A stretch of 64,000 nt of DNA from Amblyomma americanum (GCF_052857255.1 NC_135500.1:158687689-158751688); one strand, 5' to 3'; positions 26,425-39,859 are shown, counted from the first letter of the stretch. Numbers and translations: made by a program. The notes: generated by a model from the sequence alone, not told the origin.

Positions 26425-29400
26425 CAAAAAACGATTTGCGTGAGCCCTGTCCACTCCGTCTCTCTAACGGAAAATGAGAGCTTTGCTCCGCTGCCAGGCA
26501 ACATTCACTCATATCAGTAACTGCAGCGCTTCCATTAAAGGATTGTTATGATTTAGGCATGCTTTTCGGTCCTTTCTTCCAGCGTAGGTTAAAGATGTTG
26601 TGAGGCTGTTTTCAAGGCAGCTAAATAAAAAAAACAAAAAAATTTAAGAGGAACGCTTGGGCATCGCGACGTCCGCTTCTGCGCTAGCTTACCTTGAAGC
26701 TAATCGTAGCTTGCACAAATGGACTACTCTCCGACCATAGCTGAAACCAATTCGAATGACATAAAACCGTCCTTGAGTGTAGCACCGTAGCGGCACTCGC
26801 AGCAGCCTTCGTTTGGTGCAGTCAAAATAGGAAAATATTTTTCTTCTCTTCAATCGGACACACCAACCATCTAGCCGACAAAGTGGCGCACTTTAAACGT
26901 CTCTTGGCCAAAACTAATCTAGCAAGCCCTAGAGAGATGTGGCCGACTTTATTACTCGTCGCCTAACTCCAAATGACTGCTATTATGCTCTCAAATTTCA
27001 CTGCGGAGGCAGTTTTAGGTTCCTGTGGTTAAGTACCCCTAACCGAGAGCAGAGTTAATGCACTCCGCTAATGCCTTACATCTGCTCACAGACCCACTCA
27101 GCGTGTGTAGGCAAAATAATGTGACCCTCCAGCTCTCTGGAAATCGCTTTAACTGCGGTGACCATTACGTTAACGTGCGCACTCAGCCTTTTTGAAATTA
27201 CAGGCAGAGCATATGATTTTACCCACCTAGCTGATTGCTATGTTGTTGTTACTTTTTAGAGTTCTTGCTGAGGAACCGCTAGGAAATATTTCTTGAAGCT
27301 CTAGTGGTAACTTGGTGTACTAACGCTGTTCTAATCTTGTTTGCACACAGCTGAATAAAAGCGAGATAGATAAAACGGGGAAATGAAAACATCGTAGAAT
27401 GGTTTCCTCTTTGGACTTTCACCTTCCTTGACACGACCACTTTCATATGCAGCTAACAAATGCTGGCAAAATTTTCACGCCTGTTACATTTATACCGGGT
27501 GTATTTTTATCTCACAATGTTTTATAAATTGTCACAATTTACAGCAAACGCACACAAAGATTAAGACTTCCTGTAAGGAAGCTAAAGGGAGCTAAAAACG
27601 GTCTTTTCATTCACCTATTCATAGCTACAGACATGCAAATAATTGATACCTACGCACTTTTTCAGAGCTAAAACCAAGTGCAGTAGCAAACAGACGGGCT
27701 TAATTCTTGCCGATTACCTAATTTTAAACAATGCGGAACTGCAGCGAATTGTCTATAAAGCTTTTCGCCGCTCACTATCAATTGTTAACCGAACATTCTG
27801 TTAAAAAATGACGAAGTATGTTGGTTTCCTTTATAAGGCGTCGCCATTGTGCCCTGTGGTTCATTTCTACGAAGCGCAGCGCATCTTCCTTCCAGATGGC
27901 TTTACCTGTGGATTTCGCTGGCCCGGAAGTCAGGATTTTGATCCCACGAGTTGCAATCTGCGGTGTTTTATAGGCTGCCTTTTCAAGGTCCCTCCTGCAT
28001 TCAGTGCCAGCCTCGATTTGATCTATTTGGTATTTTATATGTAGTCTGTTTTCCTTTGTTTCATTATTTGTGACATCTTGTCTGGTATCTCATCTAAAGC
28101 TGCGTTTGAAATCTTTCGGTTTCAGTAATTTTACCAGCCAGGCCACTTAATCTGCGCCTTGCTCCTCTATCGTTACCGGGGAGTATTTCCAGATTAGCGT
28201 GGTTTGCCCGCTAATTTATTGGATCGCATGAAAAAAAGCCTTATGGGTGATTTAGTTATTAGGCACGCTCCACCATGTGCCTCACATTTTCGCTCAACCT
28301 TACAATGGTGCAGAGTTTGTCCAAACATCGCGTGTCAGTCGTCGTGAAGTAACAATGAAAACTATAAAAAGTTTAATCGCTCTTCTAGCTAAAGTAGCAC
28401 CGATACTGCCGATACGATGACAAGCGTACCACGAGCTCAGCCACATAATCTATCATTGCTTTAAGGAAATTGAAACGTCTTTTGCTTGCTGATACCGTAG
28501 GATAGAGCAGGTTGACGTCAAAATATATTAGTGGCTATCGGACCCGAGAAAAAGTTCTAGAGTGACCTAAGATTTCCCGTCAAATGCGTTAAATTAGACG
28601 CTACTGCCTAGGATATTTCTTTCGTCGATGTGAGATACACAAAAAAGGAGCGAAATAAAAAAAAGTGTTTGTCGACCACAACTTCATGCCTACCTAATTA
28701 GGTTCGTGCTGAGATTCGCCAAATTGAACACAATAATTGCGCCCGAAATGAAAACCATGACAATATAGATGAGCTCAGTATGCAGAGCTACTGCTATGTC
28801 TTGTTTCATCAACATGAGCGCCGAATAAATTTGGGAACCATTTTTTTTTCGGAACATGATAAGTATAATTCTGTAATAGCTTCTCGTTTGGAGATCATAG
28901 GCGAATATGCGTAATTCATGCTACCCGGCAACAAGAGTCACCATCGACAGCTTCTCCTCACGGAATCAACGAAATCCTAGAAATGAACGACGTATTCCAA
29001 GAATTCGCGGCGTGTTCGTTGTTCGGAATGCACTTGCTGCTCAAAAGAGCTGTTAAGACTGATGGATGGATTGGATGGCGAAATAAATCGGCGCTAGTGA
29101 ACACCTGTATATAGAGCTGGTGGAAAGCAGGCTGAACAGCTGGTGCGCGAAATGAGTGATGCGCAGAGACGCCTTCGAAACCTTTGATAAGGCCGCAGCT
29201 GATGTGATTTTCTTGCTTACACCAAAAGTTGATCACGTGGACTAAGCTTTCGGCTGCTTGTGCTGTGAAAATTGAGTAACACTGTATGCCCCTCTCTCTT
29301 TACCGAAAATACTTCCTTGCTGGTGCGGTAAATGCGTGGTAGGTTAAATAAATATAGTTTTCGCAATGTGAATGTAATTTATTTCAAGCAGAGATGTACA

Positions 29401-30250
29401 TTATAGTTTTCGCTCTTGTGGTAAGTCTCGCTAAAATATTTTTTTTTTGGTTTGGCCATTAAACATCTTCAATGGCTTCTTTCAAAATTCTGCACAACCT
29501 CAGCAACTGCTGCAAACGCAAGAATGTCACATTATTGAGTAACATTTTTAATGAAAATAACAGAATTCACTATCTCTTTACACGTATCCCAGGGTATCTA
29601 TCTCTAAACAGGAGGTGTGTTTATAAGAAAACATTTTAAACAGGGGAATCATATTAGGGAGTCTATTTATTTACAACTATAGCTAAATAATTCAACACAC
29701 TCAACTCCTAATAAACGACGCATTAAAACATCAATCGCAATATTTGATTGCGTTCGCTCAATACTGAGTAAATCAACGGGAGGGAATGGTTCCTGAAACA
29801 GTTGCTATATAAATTGGTACGTTTTCTAGCTCGCAACAAATAAGCGCTCTTTCCGAAACAGCATAGCGCCTGGCACTGCTAAAAGCGATAACGCTGAGCG
29901 ATTTGTAAAACACCAACAATTGCACCCACTTTCAAGTATGCAGAAAAGTTGAATTCGATAGTTTTTAATTGACAAATCTCAACAATTTATCTCGCCAAAT
30001 TATTAAACTGCTATATTGTTTGATCTGAAAAGGTAACTTTAAAAATTAGGCAAAAAATTCAGTTGTGTTGCCAACTATAGTATGCTTTTTTCTACACATG
30101 CCCAGCTTTACCTGATAAACGCCAAACTGTTTGACAACTACCACGGATAATCACAATGCAATTATTGACCTGAAACTAAGCATTTCAAGTTATATTGCCG
30201 CGGGTAAAGTGCCTGTGATTTTTTTTAATAATTAGGTATACACACACATT
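26425..30250. other. No recognisable gene
   Basis: Mostly AT-rich unique-looking sequence. Part of 26640-27200 reads weakly like decayed retroelement sequence (a HTNHLADKVAHFK-like stretch near 26870), but not enough to call. At 27496 the sequence ACCGGGTGTATTTTTATCTC resembles the termini of the CAGGTGT elements, but no inverted partner is visible. Confidence 0.4.
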
Positions 30251-30254
30251 TCAG

Positions 30255-30640
30255 CAATGTTGGGCTAGTTGTTAGCATCCAAGCTGGCAGCCCACTCGGT
30301 TGACCTTGCTGTTGTATAAGTTTGGGCTGCGCAAGTTTTTTACCTGGATTGGTTTCCTTGGTATGAAGATATCTTCTATTCTTGCCTTATTCTGATTCTG
30401 TATTTTCTTTCTTACTCACGTGAGGTCTTGCCCTCGCTTCTTCGTGCCTGAAGTTATTTTGTTTGCTTTAGTTTGGTTTTATATTTGTTTTTAGTGGCCA
30501 TGTGGCCTGATAGGGCACTTATTAATTATTGGTCGGGCTCGTCTTTCAAAATAAATGTTGATAGTTTAACGCTCGTCCCGTCGTACTTCTTGTTCTTGTG
30601 CCTTTTCCGTAGTGCGCTGCTAGCATGGCCCCACATTTTT
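30255..30640 (+). repeat. Possible fragment of the 12258-type repeat family
   Basis: The left end TTGGGCTAGTTGTTAGCATC matches the family start seen at 57852. Near 30555-30600 the tail ATGTTGATAGTTTAACGCTC and GTCCCGTCGTACTTC resembles the GTCCTGTCGTGTC block. The material between is not recognisably related. Confidence 0.3.
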
Positions 30641-32619
30641 GTACATATTTAGTGACTTATCTCGAAAAACCTGGAAGATATATGGCATAAAAAAAACATA
30701 TCGCATTGTGAGTAGGGCACATTGAGCGTACGCAGCCAGCTAGCTGCGCATGTTTCACCAGAGGTGTTTTGACTTGTGAAACAAAATAGTGATACAATCA
30801 ACGCTCTATTCGCCTCAAGAGTAAGTGAAACGGTCCAGAAAGTGAAAAGCACTCAGAACCAGTCCGCTGAACGTACATTTCTCTTTGAAAACACTCATAG
30901 GCTTGAAAGAAATGAAAAAAAAAAAATTTGCACCTGTAGCAGAGATGGGGTGGTTTTTTATACATTCCTGTCATTCTCTTGGGATAAATTCCTGTGGTTA
31001 ATGTATGCATTCTAACTTTTAAGTGTTTTGCTTAACTAGCAATTTAATCTGTAGCAACAAAGTCCTTTCGTTCTGGGCAGCTTTAAATAACAATACTCCG
31101 TATATGAAACTTGTGTTATTTTAAGGATGGTTCAGTAATCTTTAGGGATCATTTTCAGTTTTTTGCCGCGGAAACTTTTTCGTCTTGTATTCTAGAGCGG
31201 GCAGAAGACGGTTTTTCGCTTATATGTTTAATGAATACGTTAATTTCTGGTTTAACTAATGATTTTCCTCGCTAATGAAATGCTGATTGCCTGTTACCTG
31301 TCAAGGGACTTTTCTACTGTGGCCGCCTCACTGACGAGGTCTGCTGTGGTCGCCGGAGGACTTCGCACTATGCCAGCGAAGAGCTGCTCCTTGCCAAAAT
31401 GTATTCTATTCTGAGAAGAAGGCATTATTTGCGAAAGATTTAAAAAAGATGGCGGAGTGTGCCAGCAGTTCAACGTTACCTGCATTGCAAAAAAAAATTC
31501 TTTTACGGAGACGTTATGGCGGACAACAAAACAGGTATTTTACGGGTTAAAACTGCAGCCCATCGCTTTTGGCACTGCGAGATTCTAAAGCAGTGAACTC
31601 CAAAACAAAACATTCCTAAAGTTTGGCATTTTAACTGTTGAATGTGTTTCTTATTAGGTTTGATTAGAATGTTAGAGCTTACACTAAATTGCTCCCTGTG
31701 TTCTCAAAGCAAAATACAAAAAGAACATGCTTTGAAGACGTGGTCTGCAACTATAGAGAACCGTAAGTACAGTGTCATTCAAACCACAATTCTCTCGACG
31801 GCTCTAGGCCCTTCGTAAGAGTGAGCTATCGTTACAAGTTGTGTTAACGCAAATGAAATAGCTCCGGGCTATGCTGAGTGCGACGAACAAGTCTTTACAA
31901 GTATTGGCTCAGCCTAGTTATCTCGTTTACGTCTCTCTGTGCTGATAGCTAAGCTTATTTGTGCTTGTAACTGACGTGCGCGTTTCTACTAGATAATAAT
32001 TACACACGTTCTATAATCTCCCGTACTGCTTCAGTATTCGTTAATGTGTAGAGCTGCACAATGTAAGGCTCCTTTAATCTGGATCAGTCTGATTACGGAA
32101 GGAGCTGATCACTAGCCGACAACTAAGTGACTCACATAAGCCGTCTTAATGAGGAACGGGGCGGTGCTTGCGACAGAATTTTCAGCATTCCTTTCGCTCC
32201 CTCGAGGCATTAATTTCGCTTCCTAGCGGGATTAGCGCCACCTCGCGAAGTTCTGCCATTGATTTATGGCCAGGTCGGTTGAGCTTAAATGCGTCAGCGT
32301 ACCTCGGGGTTTTTCTCAAGTGCTAATATTTATCTTTAACTTTGACAGGGATATTTTTGGCGGAGGGTTTTTCCTGACGATATGGGCTCTTCGTTCAAAT
32401 ACAAAAAAAAAAATTAGCTGCGACCACAGTTAGCGCTGCTCCCAAAGGATCCCTACGTTTCCTTTTTCACCGCTTATTCTTCCGAAATTTCTTTGACAAA
32501 ACTCAGAAGTTTGATTTCGGGCGATATTGGACTTTAGATCCGCCTAAGGGTATCATGAAAAGCGTTAATGGGTTAATGCCCGCATATCCGCTTTTGGTAA
32601 CTCTCTACTGGACATTTAT
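30641..32619. other. No recognisable gene or repeat
   Basis: Nothing supportable. A GC-richer island at 32150-32290 stands out in an AT-rich background but has no open frame. Confidence 0.45.
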
Positions 32620-32740
32620 AGTATATCGCTGGGAGTCCTACCACCCCTGGTAGCGCGGTGCAGCGATAGCAGCTGCTTCGAGCGGTGGCGGTTGTGAGAA
32701 GCAGGTTGCTCATGCTGAGGAACCTCAAGGTCACGGGGAA
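32620..32740 (+). repeat. Dispersed repeat family T, short copy
   Basis: It contains GCTGGGAGTCCTACCACCCC, GCGGTGCAGCGATAGCAGCTGC and CAGGTTGCTCATGC. These align with the start of the plus-strand copy at 43330 (CTGGGAGTCC, GATGATAGCTGCT, CAGGTTGCTCTTCC). Confidence 0.45.
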
Positions 32741-33549
32741 GGGCTTCGAACAGACAGAAATCGTCTAAATGTAAGATAGTCAGTTTTGGGGCTCACTCGC
32801 TAAAAGCCTATTTTTAAAGACTGCGGAAGGTTTTAGGTGAAACACCTGTGTATAGAGTCGTGAAAATATTTCAACAGCCTGAATGCGAATCTAGTTCTGT
32901 ATATTATGCATTCGTATTCGAGTCGGAAACTGTCTCCTATGCATTTCGAATAGTTGACTGCACATGAATACTGTAGCAACTCAAATATCCGGTAAAGTTT
33001 GGATTAACGAGCATAGTTTTCCTGCTCGCTGACAGTGCTTGGCGCACTGTAATGGCGGCGACACAATATTTCGGTGGTTTATGAAACGTCCAGGAGGCCA
33101 TTCTGCCATTCTGCAACCACAACTTCGTTCTGTGTGCATTTGTGCGTGTTCGTGTGTGTGTATGAGGACTGTTACTGTGCGCCTGATTTTCTAGTACTTC
33201 GCCTACTCCAGTCATAGAAGGCATAGGTGATTGCTGTCCAGAGAAGCAATGAAGTCTAGAGGGAACGCGTGTGGGTGAAAATTTGTTGTGAATATTTGTC
33301 GCACGCCGATATCAGCGCTGAGCTCTCTCAATTGTTCTTCGGCTCACTAAACTGCTGGAGAAAAGGCGGACGGCAAGTAACACAGTGGGGCCCTGTTATC
33401 GCTTAATTCAAAGCACGGCGTTGTCAAACACCGCAGTTTTAAAAAACATAAGACAAAAATGTTTCAATCAAATGCCTTGACACTTCAAACTTGCCCATCT
33501 ACTTTTGGCCCGCATGTTCGGTGACTCACGAAAGGTGATGAAATGGCTA
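32741..33549. other. No recognisable gene or repeat
   Basis: Unique-looking sequence with a short GT-rich stretch near 33140-33160. Confidence 0.5.
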
Positions 33550-33563
33550 ATAAGCAGGCAATG

Positions 33564-33766
33564 CTTCTGGCCCGAAAGACGCAGGTTTGATCCCGGCCTC
33601 GGCGGTCGAAATTCGATGGAGGCGAAATTCTAGAGACCCGTGTACTGCGCGATGTCAGTGCACGTCAAAAAACCCCAGGTGTTCGAAATTTCCGGAGCTC
33701 TTCACTACGGCGTCTCTCATAGCTTTATTCGCTTTGGGACGTTAAACCCCCATAAACCATAAACCA
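33564..33766 (+). mobile_element. SINE-2 copy, 5'-truncated, with target-site duplication
   Basis: It begins inside the head (GAAAGACGCAGGTTTGATCC) and continues through GGAGGCGAAATTCTAGAG, TCAGTGCACGTC and CTTTGGGACGTTAAAC to CATAAACCATAAACC. The 13-base direct repeat TAAGCAGGCAATG occurs at 33551-33563 and 33767-33779. The truncation is therefore original to the insertion, as expected for incomplete reverse transcription. Confidence 0.93.
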
Positions 33767-33779
33767 TAAGCAGGCAATG

Positions 33780-34740
33780 GGAATGCGGTATCACAGTTGT
33801 TGCCTTCGCGAGAAAAATTGGTACATCGGACGGTAAGGGAAGTTATTGCGTCTGCCCATTTTTTGCCTTTTAATCGGTAAATATAAAATTGTACCCACCA
33901 CCTCTCACCACATTGCAAACAGGCATCGTGATTTAGACTTTGTTAGTTGGAATATGCGTTCCCTGCTTTTTCTCGTTCACAATTGTCTTTTGACACTGAC
34001 GATACTGTACATAGAAGAACATTCGCAACACAAACAAAAGCCTGTCTGGTAGGCGTTTAGAAAATAATATGAAATCGCGCATTAAGGAACAATATGCGCC
34101 CATATTTCTCCTATACAGCGCAAAAACATAATAATTCAAAGGAACTGTGAGCAATAAGGTTGCAAATAGGGCATCTTTTGACCATTCAACCTTGATATGG
34201 TTTGTGAGATCAGTAGTAATAGTCAGAAGCATATGTATTTCCCTTTAAATACTTTATTCAATAATTATGTCACCCTGCTTAACCTTCTCTCAAACAACAT
34301 TTGCTCGAGCTAATACAGGGTCCGTTTACACTTTAGCACCGCTTATTTCGCCTGGTGGTTGTATTCCGAACGAGGAAATGGCCGTGGACAAGATGGCAAC
34401 AAGGCACTAACATGACGGTGAGCTTGTGACCAGTTTTATTGAATCTGTTTTACTGAACCAAAACGGGCCACACGCTGTGAAACGTACTGCTTGCGAAGTA
34501 AGCGCGTTTTATCTAAGTTATATTGGTCGCAGGAACAGTTATACACGTGCCTGACAACTCGATGTGCGTCACAGATCTCGCGTGCGCTTTCTACGCATTT
34601 CCAGGGGGATGCAGATCTCTTTCATTATCATGCATTTATGAACTCTTTCAACAGATTTACTTTTCGGTTTCACTATATAGCAGACGAGTCAATAATCAAC
34701 TGGTTCTATTCCCCAACTATTCAGAGCATGTTCCGTAAAA
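33780..34740. other. No recognisable gene or repeat
   Basis: Unique-looking AT-rich sequence with short frames only. Confidence 0.5.
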
Positions 34741-34744
34741 ATAT

Positions 34745-34749
34745 ACTTT

Positions 34750-34784
<35 letters not shown>

Positions 34785-35440
34785 TTAATACTGCAATCCC
34801 AGGAAGGAATTTTCGCAGGGTGAGCATACAGAAAATAGGTAAGTACAAATATTAGGAAAAAAAAGTACAAAGGCCACAAATTAATAATAAGCAACAAAAC
34901 ACAACAGCAAAAATGAAAGGCTCAATGACGTAACGCAACAAAAAAGTACACTAAGGTTTGGGGCATATAAATACACTACTAACAAGTCATCAGTGAACAT
35001 GGTCAACAGAGAATTAATTAAATGAAGAAAGAGCACCAAAACTATCACAATATTAAATTCAGTTCAAAAATGGGAACCGGGAATGCATGACAGAGGACAT
35101 TATTGTGCACTGAGGTTGCCGATGAATGATGTTACAGATGGCTGTAAGACTTCGTCGTTAGTAAGTTGATTCCACTCCGTTACTGTTCGCGGAAAAAAAG
35201 AATATTTAAAGCAGTTATTACGCTGGGTGAAAGGGGTGATTGTAAGATTGTGACATTGTCTTGTAGAATAACCTGAAGAGAAAGATATTAGTCCATCAAT
35301 GTTAATTTTAAAATGACCTTTGACCAATTGGTATAAGAACTTTAGTCTAGAAACGCGATTCCTTTCGGTTATAGGTACTTTTGTTAAACTAACCAGTTTT
35401 AATAGAAAGCTTTATAAATCTGCGGAATACAGATGCAAAC
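34745..35440 (-). pseudogene. 3' end of a LINE with (TAAA)n tail, 5'-truncated
   Basis: The minus strand is open from about 35430 to 35100. It reads like the C-terminal end of a LINE ORF2: RVSRLKFLYQLVKGHF, then TITPFTQRNNCFKYSFFPRT and VTEWNQL. This Phe-x-x-Ser-Phe-Phe-Pro-Arg-Thr...Glu-Trp-Asn signature follows the reverse transcriptase in many LINEs of the CR1/L2/RTE/Jockey type. The stop at about 35100 is followed by some 310 bases of AT-rich untranslated sequence, and the element ends in TTTA repeats at 34747-34787, read as (TAAA)n on its own strand. The tail differs from the (GATT)n tail of the LINE at 46553, so this is another family. The reverse transcriptase itself is absent. Confidence 0.68.
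34747..34787. repeat. (TTTA)n array, LINE tail
   Basis: About ten tetranucleotide units that form the 3' tail of the minus-strand LINE fragment. Confidence 0.95.
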
Positions 35441-35584
35441 AGTTTAATGTAACGCTGTATTTCTTTAACATTATCATGTGACATCTTCTATTCGCACTGT
35501 GTTGACGCCAAACACAAAGCGAAACGGAAGAAGAGTTCCGAAGCATGATGTATTTTAGACAAATTTAGCCCCGGAAAACAGATC

Positions 35585-35868
35585 GTGCTGTGGTTAAGGC
35601 ACTCGGAGGCCTAGCAGAAATTGCCGGGTTTGAACCAGGCCACTGCAGTCACGTTTCGGTGGAAGCGAAACGCGAAAGGGGCCCGTGTGCTGTGCGATGT
35701 CAGTGCACGTTAAAGATCCCCAGGTGGTCGAAATTATTCCGGAGCCCTCCACTACGGCACCTCATTCTCTTTCTTCTTTAACTCCTCCCTTCCTTCCTTT
35801 TCTTTCGGTTCGGTTCGGGTGCCCACCGAGATGTTAGACAATTACTGCGCCATTTCTTTTCCTCAGAA
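35585..35868 (+). mobile_element. Ruka-type SINE with diverged head
   Basis: The body GCCCGTGTGCTGTGCGATGT, CCCCAGGTGGTCGAAATTAT and TCCGGAGCCCTCC is well kept. The head (GTGGTTAAGGCACTCGGAGG, GGGTTTGAACCAGG) is strongly diverged, and the segment with the GGAGGAAAAACGC hairpin is replaced by CGGTGGAAGCGAAACGC. It ends in a CCTCAGAATCAACTCTC tail with no ATT repeats. It may be an old copy or a subfamily. Confidence 0.85.
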
Positions 35869-35869
35869 T

Positions 35870-38800
35870 CAACTCTCAATTTTTGAGGTCTACATTTCAT
35901 GGTATTCAGAATCAGAATGGCGGCGACTATTATCTTTCCATCAAAACACACTAATTTTGTGGAGCACACGCGAACTTCAAAATCACGTGGAGAGTGTCAT
36001 GCGTTCATACAGTTCCTTGCGAAATCAGTATTTGCATTGTGATTTGAAAGCACAGTAAATAAACTCGACCTGTGGGGAGAAACGCAAAGATAACACTGTA
36101 AGGTTGGCGGGACAGGAGAAAGAGCATAGATCAAAATAAACACAACAAACCTATGAACGTATAAGAAGCCACTACCTCATTTGGCACAAGGCTCATCTCC
36201 GGAAAAATAAAATCGTGACAACGCTTGTGTTGCACGCTGCCATCAGCAGTATTGCGTTGTTGCCAGGAAATCTTTGGGCTTTGGTTAATCTATTTCTCTC
36301 TCTTTTCCCTACCAATGCCTGTTGCATAAAGTTTGCACTTAAAAGCGCATACGTATGTAATGCTTCCATCATTTTTGTTTTCTTCGCCATTTCCTGAAAC
36401 TTATGCAAACGCCAGCATCTGGCACTATGCCTCGCCGCCTAAGTTCGGCAAAATGATAGAAACCGAGAAGATGCTGCCCCGCCTGGTGTTTTTTTGCGTG
36501 CTTTTTCATCAAGTGGAGCAGCCTCTCCCGCATAGCCAGCGCTGTAGATTAAAGAATGTAATAAAAGAAAAAAATACTGGAAGTTTGGAATTGTTTAACA
36601 TGAAAATGAAGGGGACCTGCGCGTGAGAGATGACTCACACGGCCTTCAATGTTGGCGTAAGGAACGTCAAGAACACACGTCGTGCCTAATTGCGCGAAAG
36701 ATGATAAGTATTGCGTACAGTGAAGTTTCACGCTTCAGTGCGGGCATGAGTTGCCTACCAGTGATGACAAAGAATAAACGCAGAAAAGGGCAGCCGCTTT
36801 TTACGAGTATTGAAGATCCTTGTGTCCATTTTTTGGCTCTTGCGGGCAACCTTAATTTAGCGCCGTCTCTAACACGGCTGCCTTGACGCGCTAATGGAAT
36901 AAACGACAAACTGCTGTCGCTAACTTTGCCTTGGTCGTCGATGCGAAGCCATATTACAGTACTGTGAATGCTAGTAGCTGTTTTTGTTTTCTATGCACAA
37001 ACACAGAAACGTCGAAGTTTACGAGATACTTTAGTGTGTACCAAATTATTCAGAACCACCCCAGGGGTTTTATTAAATTTTTGATGTGTCGCACTTCTCA
37101 AAAAGTATTATTAAAGAGCTTGCTATCATCAGTATCAAGTGAATACACATATGAATAATGAACTGCTGGTCGATCCCGAAGAAGACACGTTGACCTTGAT
37201 CTGTACGACTAGAACTGTGCCGATAATCTTCTGTTTTTATCTATTTCCTGTGCCCATTGAAATAAGGCCTTACCTTTATTATAATACTCCAATCTGTATG
37301 TCCTATCAATAACGTTGTAATATAAGTCGCATTCACGACCGGCGGACTATGTCACACACTCTTGGTATCACTCCTAGAGAAGGCAGAAATATTCCAGCGT
37401 ACTGTGCGAGTAGTACCGACGATGGTCTGACCATGGCAGTGCCTCAGCCTTAATTATGGTTATTCTGGTGAGCAATGTTTAGAGCAAAATAAATAAAGAG
37501 ATAAAGTTTTCGACGTTTTCACCGAATTTGCATGTCTGGAAAAGTGTACGTTGTCAAGTAAAGAAACAATACACTGTGTTAGACCACAGCTTGTTGGGAG
37601 ATTTTAGCGAAGGACACAACATATCAGGCGCAATAACCTAAATTTTTTGCTTCAGGTCCAGGTGAAAGCAGTACAACTCGTTCTTGGGCAAGTTGGTGCA
37701 TAGCTTAAATAGATGAAGCGCACAGAAGACAGCACAAAAACGTGCTATTTTTTGTCTAAAGGGCCTATCTAGTGTTATTTTTTGTCTAAGCTTCTGTCTC
37801 GTGTTATTCTTTGTTTGTGTGTTGTCTTTTTTGCGTTTCATCTGCTCAAACCAGGTGAAAGAATTCGTACCTCAACACCAACAATAAACATAATAAAGGA
37901 CATTTTTCTAGGAATGTTAAAAAATTAATCTAAAATTCGAGCTAAAACACTGTTAGCCATGTTTTCATGGGAAAGAAGAGTGCGCGCCGTTCACTCAAAT
38001 ACCTATCGCGTATAAAATAAACTAACGCATGCGTACCGGTGGAAATTCGTGATAGCCTGGCCCAGGAAGGTTAGCTCGAAAAACGATTGAGGAAACGACT
38101 GGAATTAAACATTGTGTGGATGTTTTTGTAAAAAAAAATTAAAACATTATGCACAAAAATACGTGACGATGGAGCCAAGAAAACATTACACATACTACAC
38201 CGTTTTCTCACCACCTGTGCGAAAATTTTATCTCCTGAAAAACATGAACAGACTCCACACAACCACGGCAGCGCAACGAAAAAATGGACAAACACAAGCG
38301 ATGGCTGCTACCAAGAGAAACCGTTTATTTGGTTGAACAATATAAAACATCCCGAATCACCGCTCTGCATCAATGAAGATACTAAATACCGTTGAGTTCC
38401 GAATGAATTTCCCTGCGGGGAGGCATGAAGAATAGACAAACAGCTCGATCTAAAATTATAAAGGCGACAACATTTCATTACCACGAATGCGTGCTTATCA
38501 ATTACGGCGGCAGTGGCAAGTTATTCTTTCTCAAGATCTCAGAACAAAAAGCCTCGAAAACACTTCATAACACTGTGAGTAAGATAAAGAGCCTGGGAAA
38601 TTATTAAATATGCCTCCTTCAAGTGTTGTTCTCTTCAAAAACGTATTCTGTAGAACATAGCTCCAGAACGAACAATCTAGACCATTTTTTTGCGATAAAG
38701 AAGTTGGTGGCAGCAGCTATACCAGATGCCCTGTGGTGATTTTAATAAAAGGGCTGCTGCTAATTTTTACCAGTGCCGTTCACAGTTCCAGCACACCTTT

Positions 38801-39790
38801 ATAACGGCGCAAATGGGACTTGAAAGGGGAATGCTTGTCCATTGACGGTGAGCGTATTTATAGATGGTGCCGCCTCCCGCTGTGCAATAGCTTCTCTTAG
38901 TTTTCAGACCATTTTTGGTGTTAGAATATTTGCTTCAGGCGAAAAAGAAAATACCCTCTGAACAGCTAACTACATGTGACCACTCTTTTAGAAGGAGGAA
39001 TTTAGGCTTCAAGCGCCCTTTCTGCGAATTTCAATTAGCATATCTAAGTGCTCTAACGAGCCAAGAACTTACCAACAGGCAGATTTTATAGTGTATGTGC
39101 TGTACAGACGCATCTTTTTTTTTTTAAAGGAGAACTGAGGTGAAACGACAAAACGTGCCTTCTCACACGGCCGAAAAAAAAAACAGTCATGTCAAGTGGA
39201 AGTGCGAATGGATGGCTAACTTGAAAGCCTCGCGACGTCGTCCACACAACAAACTACAAGAGGACACATTGTACGGACCGCCCGTTCTTTGCTTCCAGTT
39301 TTTTTTTTCTGATGAAATTCCCTGCGGGTGTTGTCGATATCCGGTCGTCCTACGTCTACTTCGCGAAAGGGTGAAGGGACTTTCACTCGATATTGCTGTC
39401 TAGACCGGCGAAACCAGTTCAGGCTAAGGCGAACCAGAAAAACCACCCTTCGTGGTCTTTGGGAGGGTATTTGATATTTTAGTCTCATTTTTGTTTTTGT
39501 TAAAAAAATTTATGAGACTTTACTCGCTTTGCCTGCCTCCGTGGAAGAATTAGTCCTATAAATATGACAGTATCCGCGCACACTCGTAAATTCATTTTCT
39601 AGCACCTTGCACAGGAATCCCCCAAGCAGTAAGAAACTAAATGGTTGTTTCAGCTAATATCATGACAGAATTCTCCCACCCAGTCAAGTTAAAAATTCTT
39701 CCGACAGTAGCAGAGCAGTGCTTGAGGTATTACATGTAACAAGCAAAGGCGGTCTAGTTGGTGGCTAACAATGGTGTGCATATCGCAACC
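35870..39790. other. No recognisable gene
   Basis: Unique-looking AT-rich sequence. A minus frame at 39216-39488 is overlapped by a plus frame at 39140-39403; neither shows a domain. No inverted or tandem repeats of note are seen. Confidence 0.4.
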
Positions 39791-39813
39791 GCACAAAACG
39801 ACGAGAGCCTAAG

Positions 39814-39859
39814 AAAAGAAAGCACAGGACAAAACGCGTTTTGTCCTGTGCTTTCTTTT
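39814..39859. repeat. Perfect 46-bp palindrome
   Basis: The left arm AAAAGAAAGCACAGGACAAA (plus ACG) is mirrored without mismatch by its complement, centred at 39836/39837 on ACGCGT, with no loop. The sequence resembles the GACACGACAGGAC part of the foldback at 12258. It ends five bases before the left target-site duplication of the neighbouring SINE-2. Confidence 0.95.

Noticed and set aside
26009..26512. 167-codon minus-strand open frame
   Set aside because: Most of it is the Ruka SINE read through in one frame. Similar peptides occur at every Ruka copy.
26640..27200. Possible decayed LINE RNase H end
   Set aside because: Only a HTNHLADKVA-like stretch is suggestive. The other catalytic motifs are not visible in any frame.
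27496..27560. Possible third CAGGTGT-family element starting ACCGGGTGTATTTTT
   Set aside because: No inverted partner was found within several kilobases, so an element cannot be supported.
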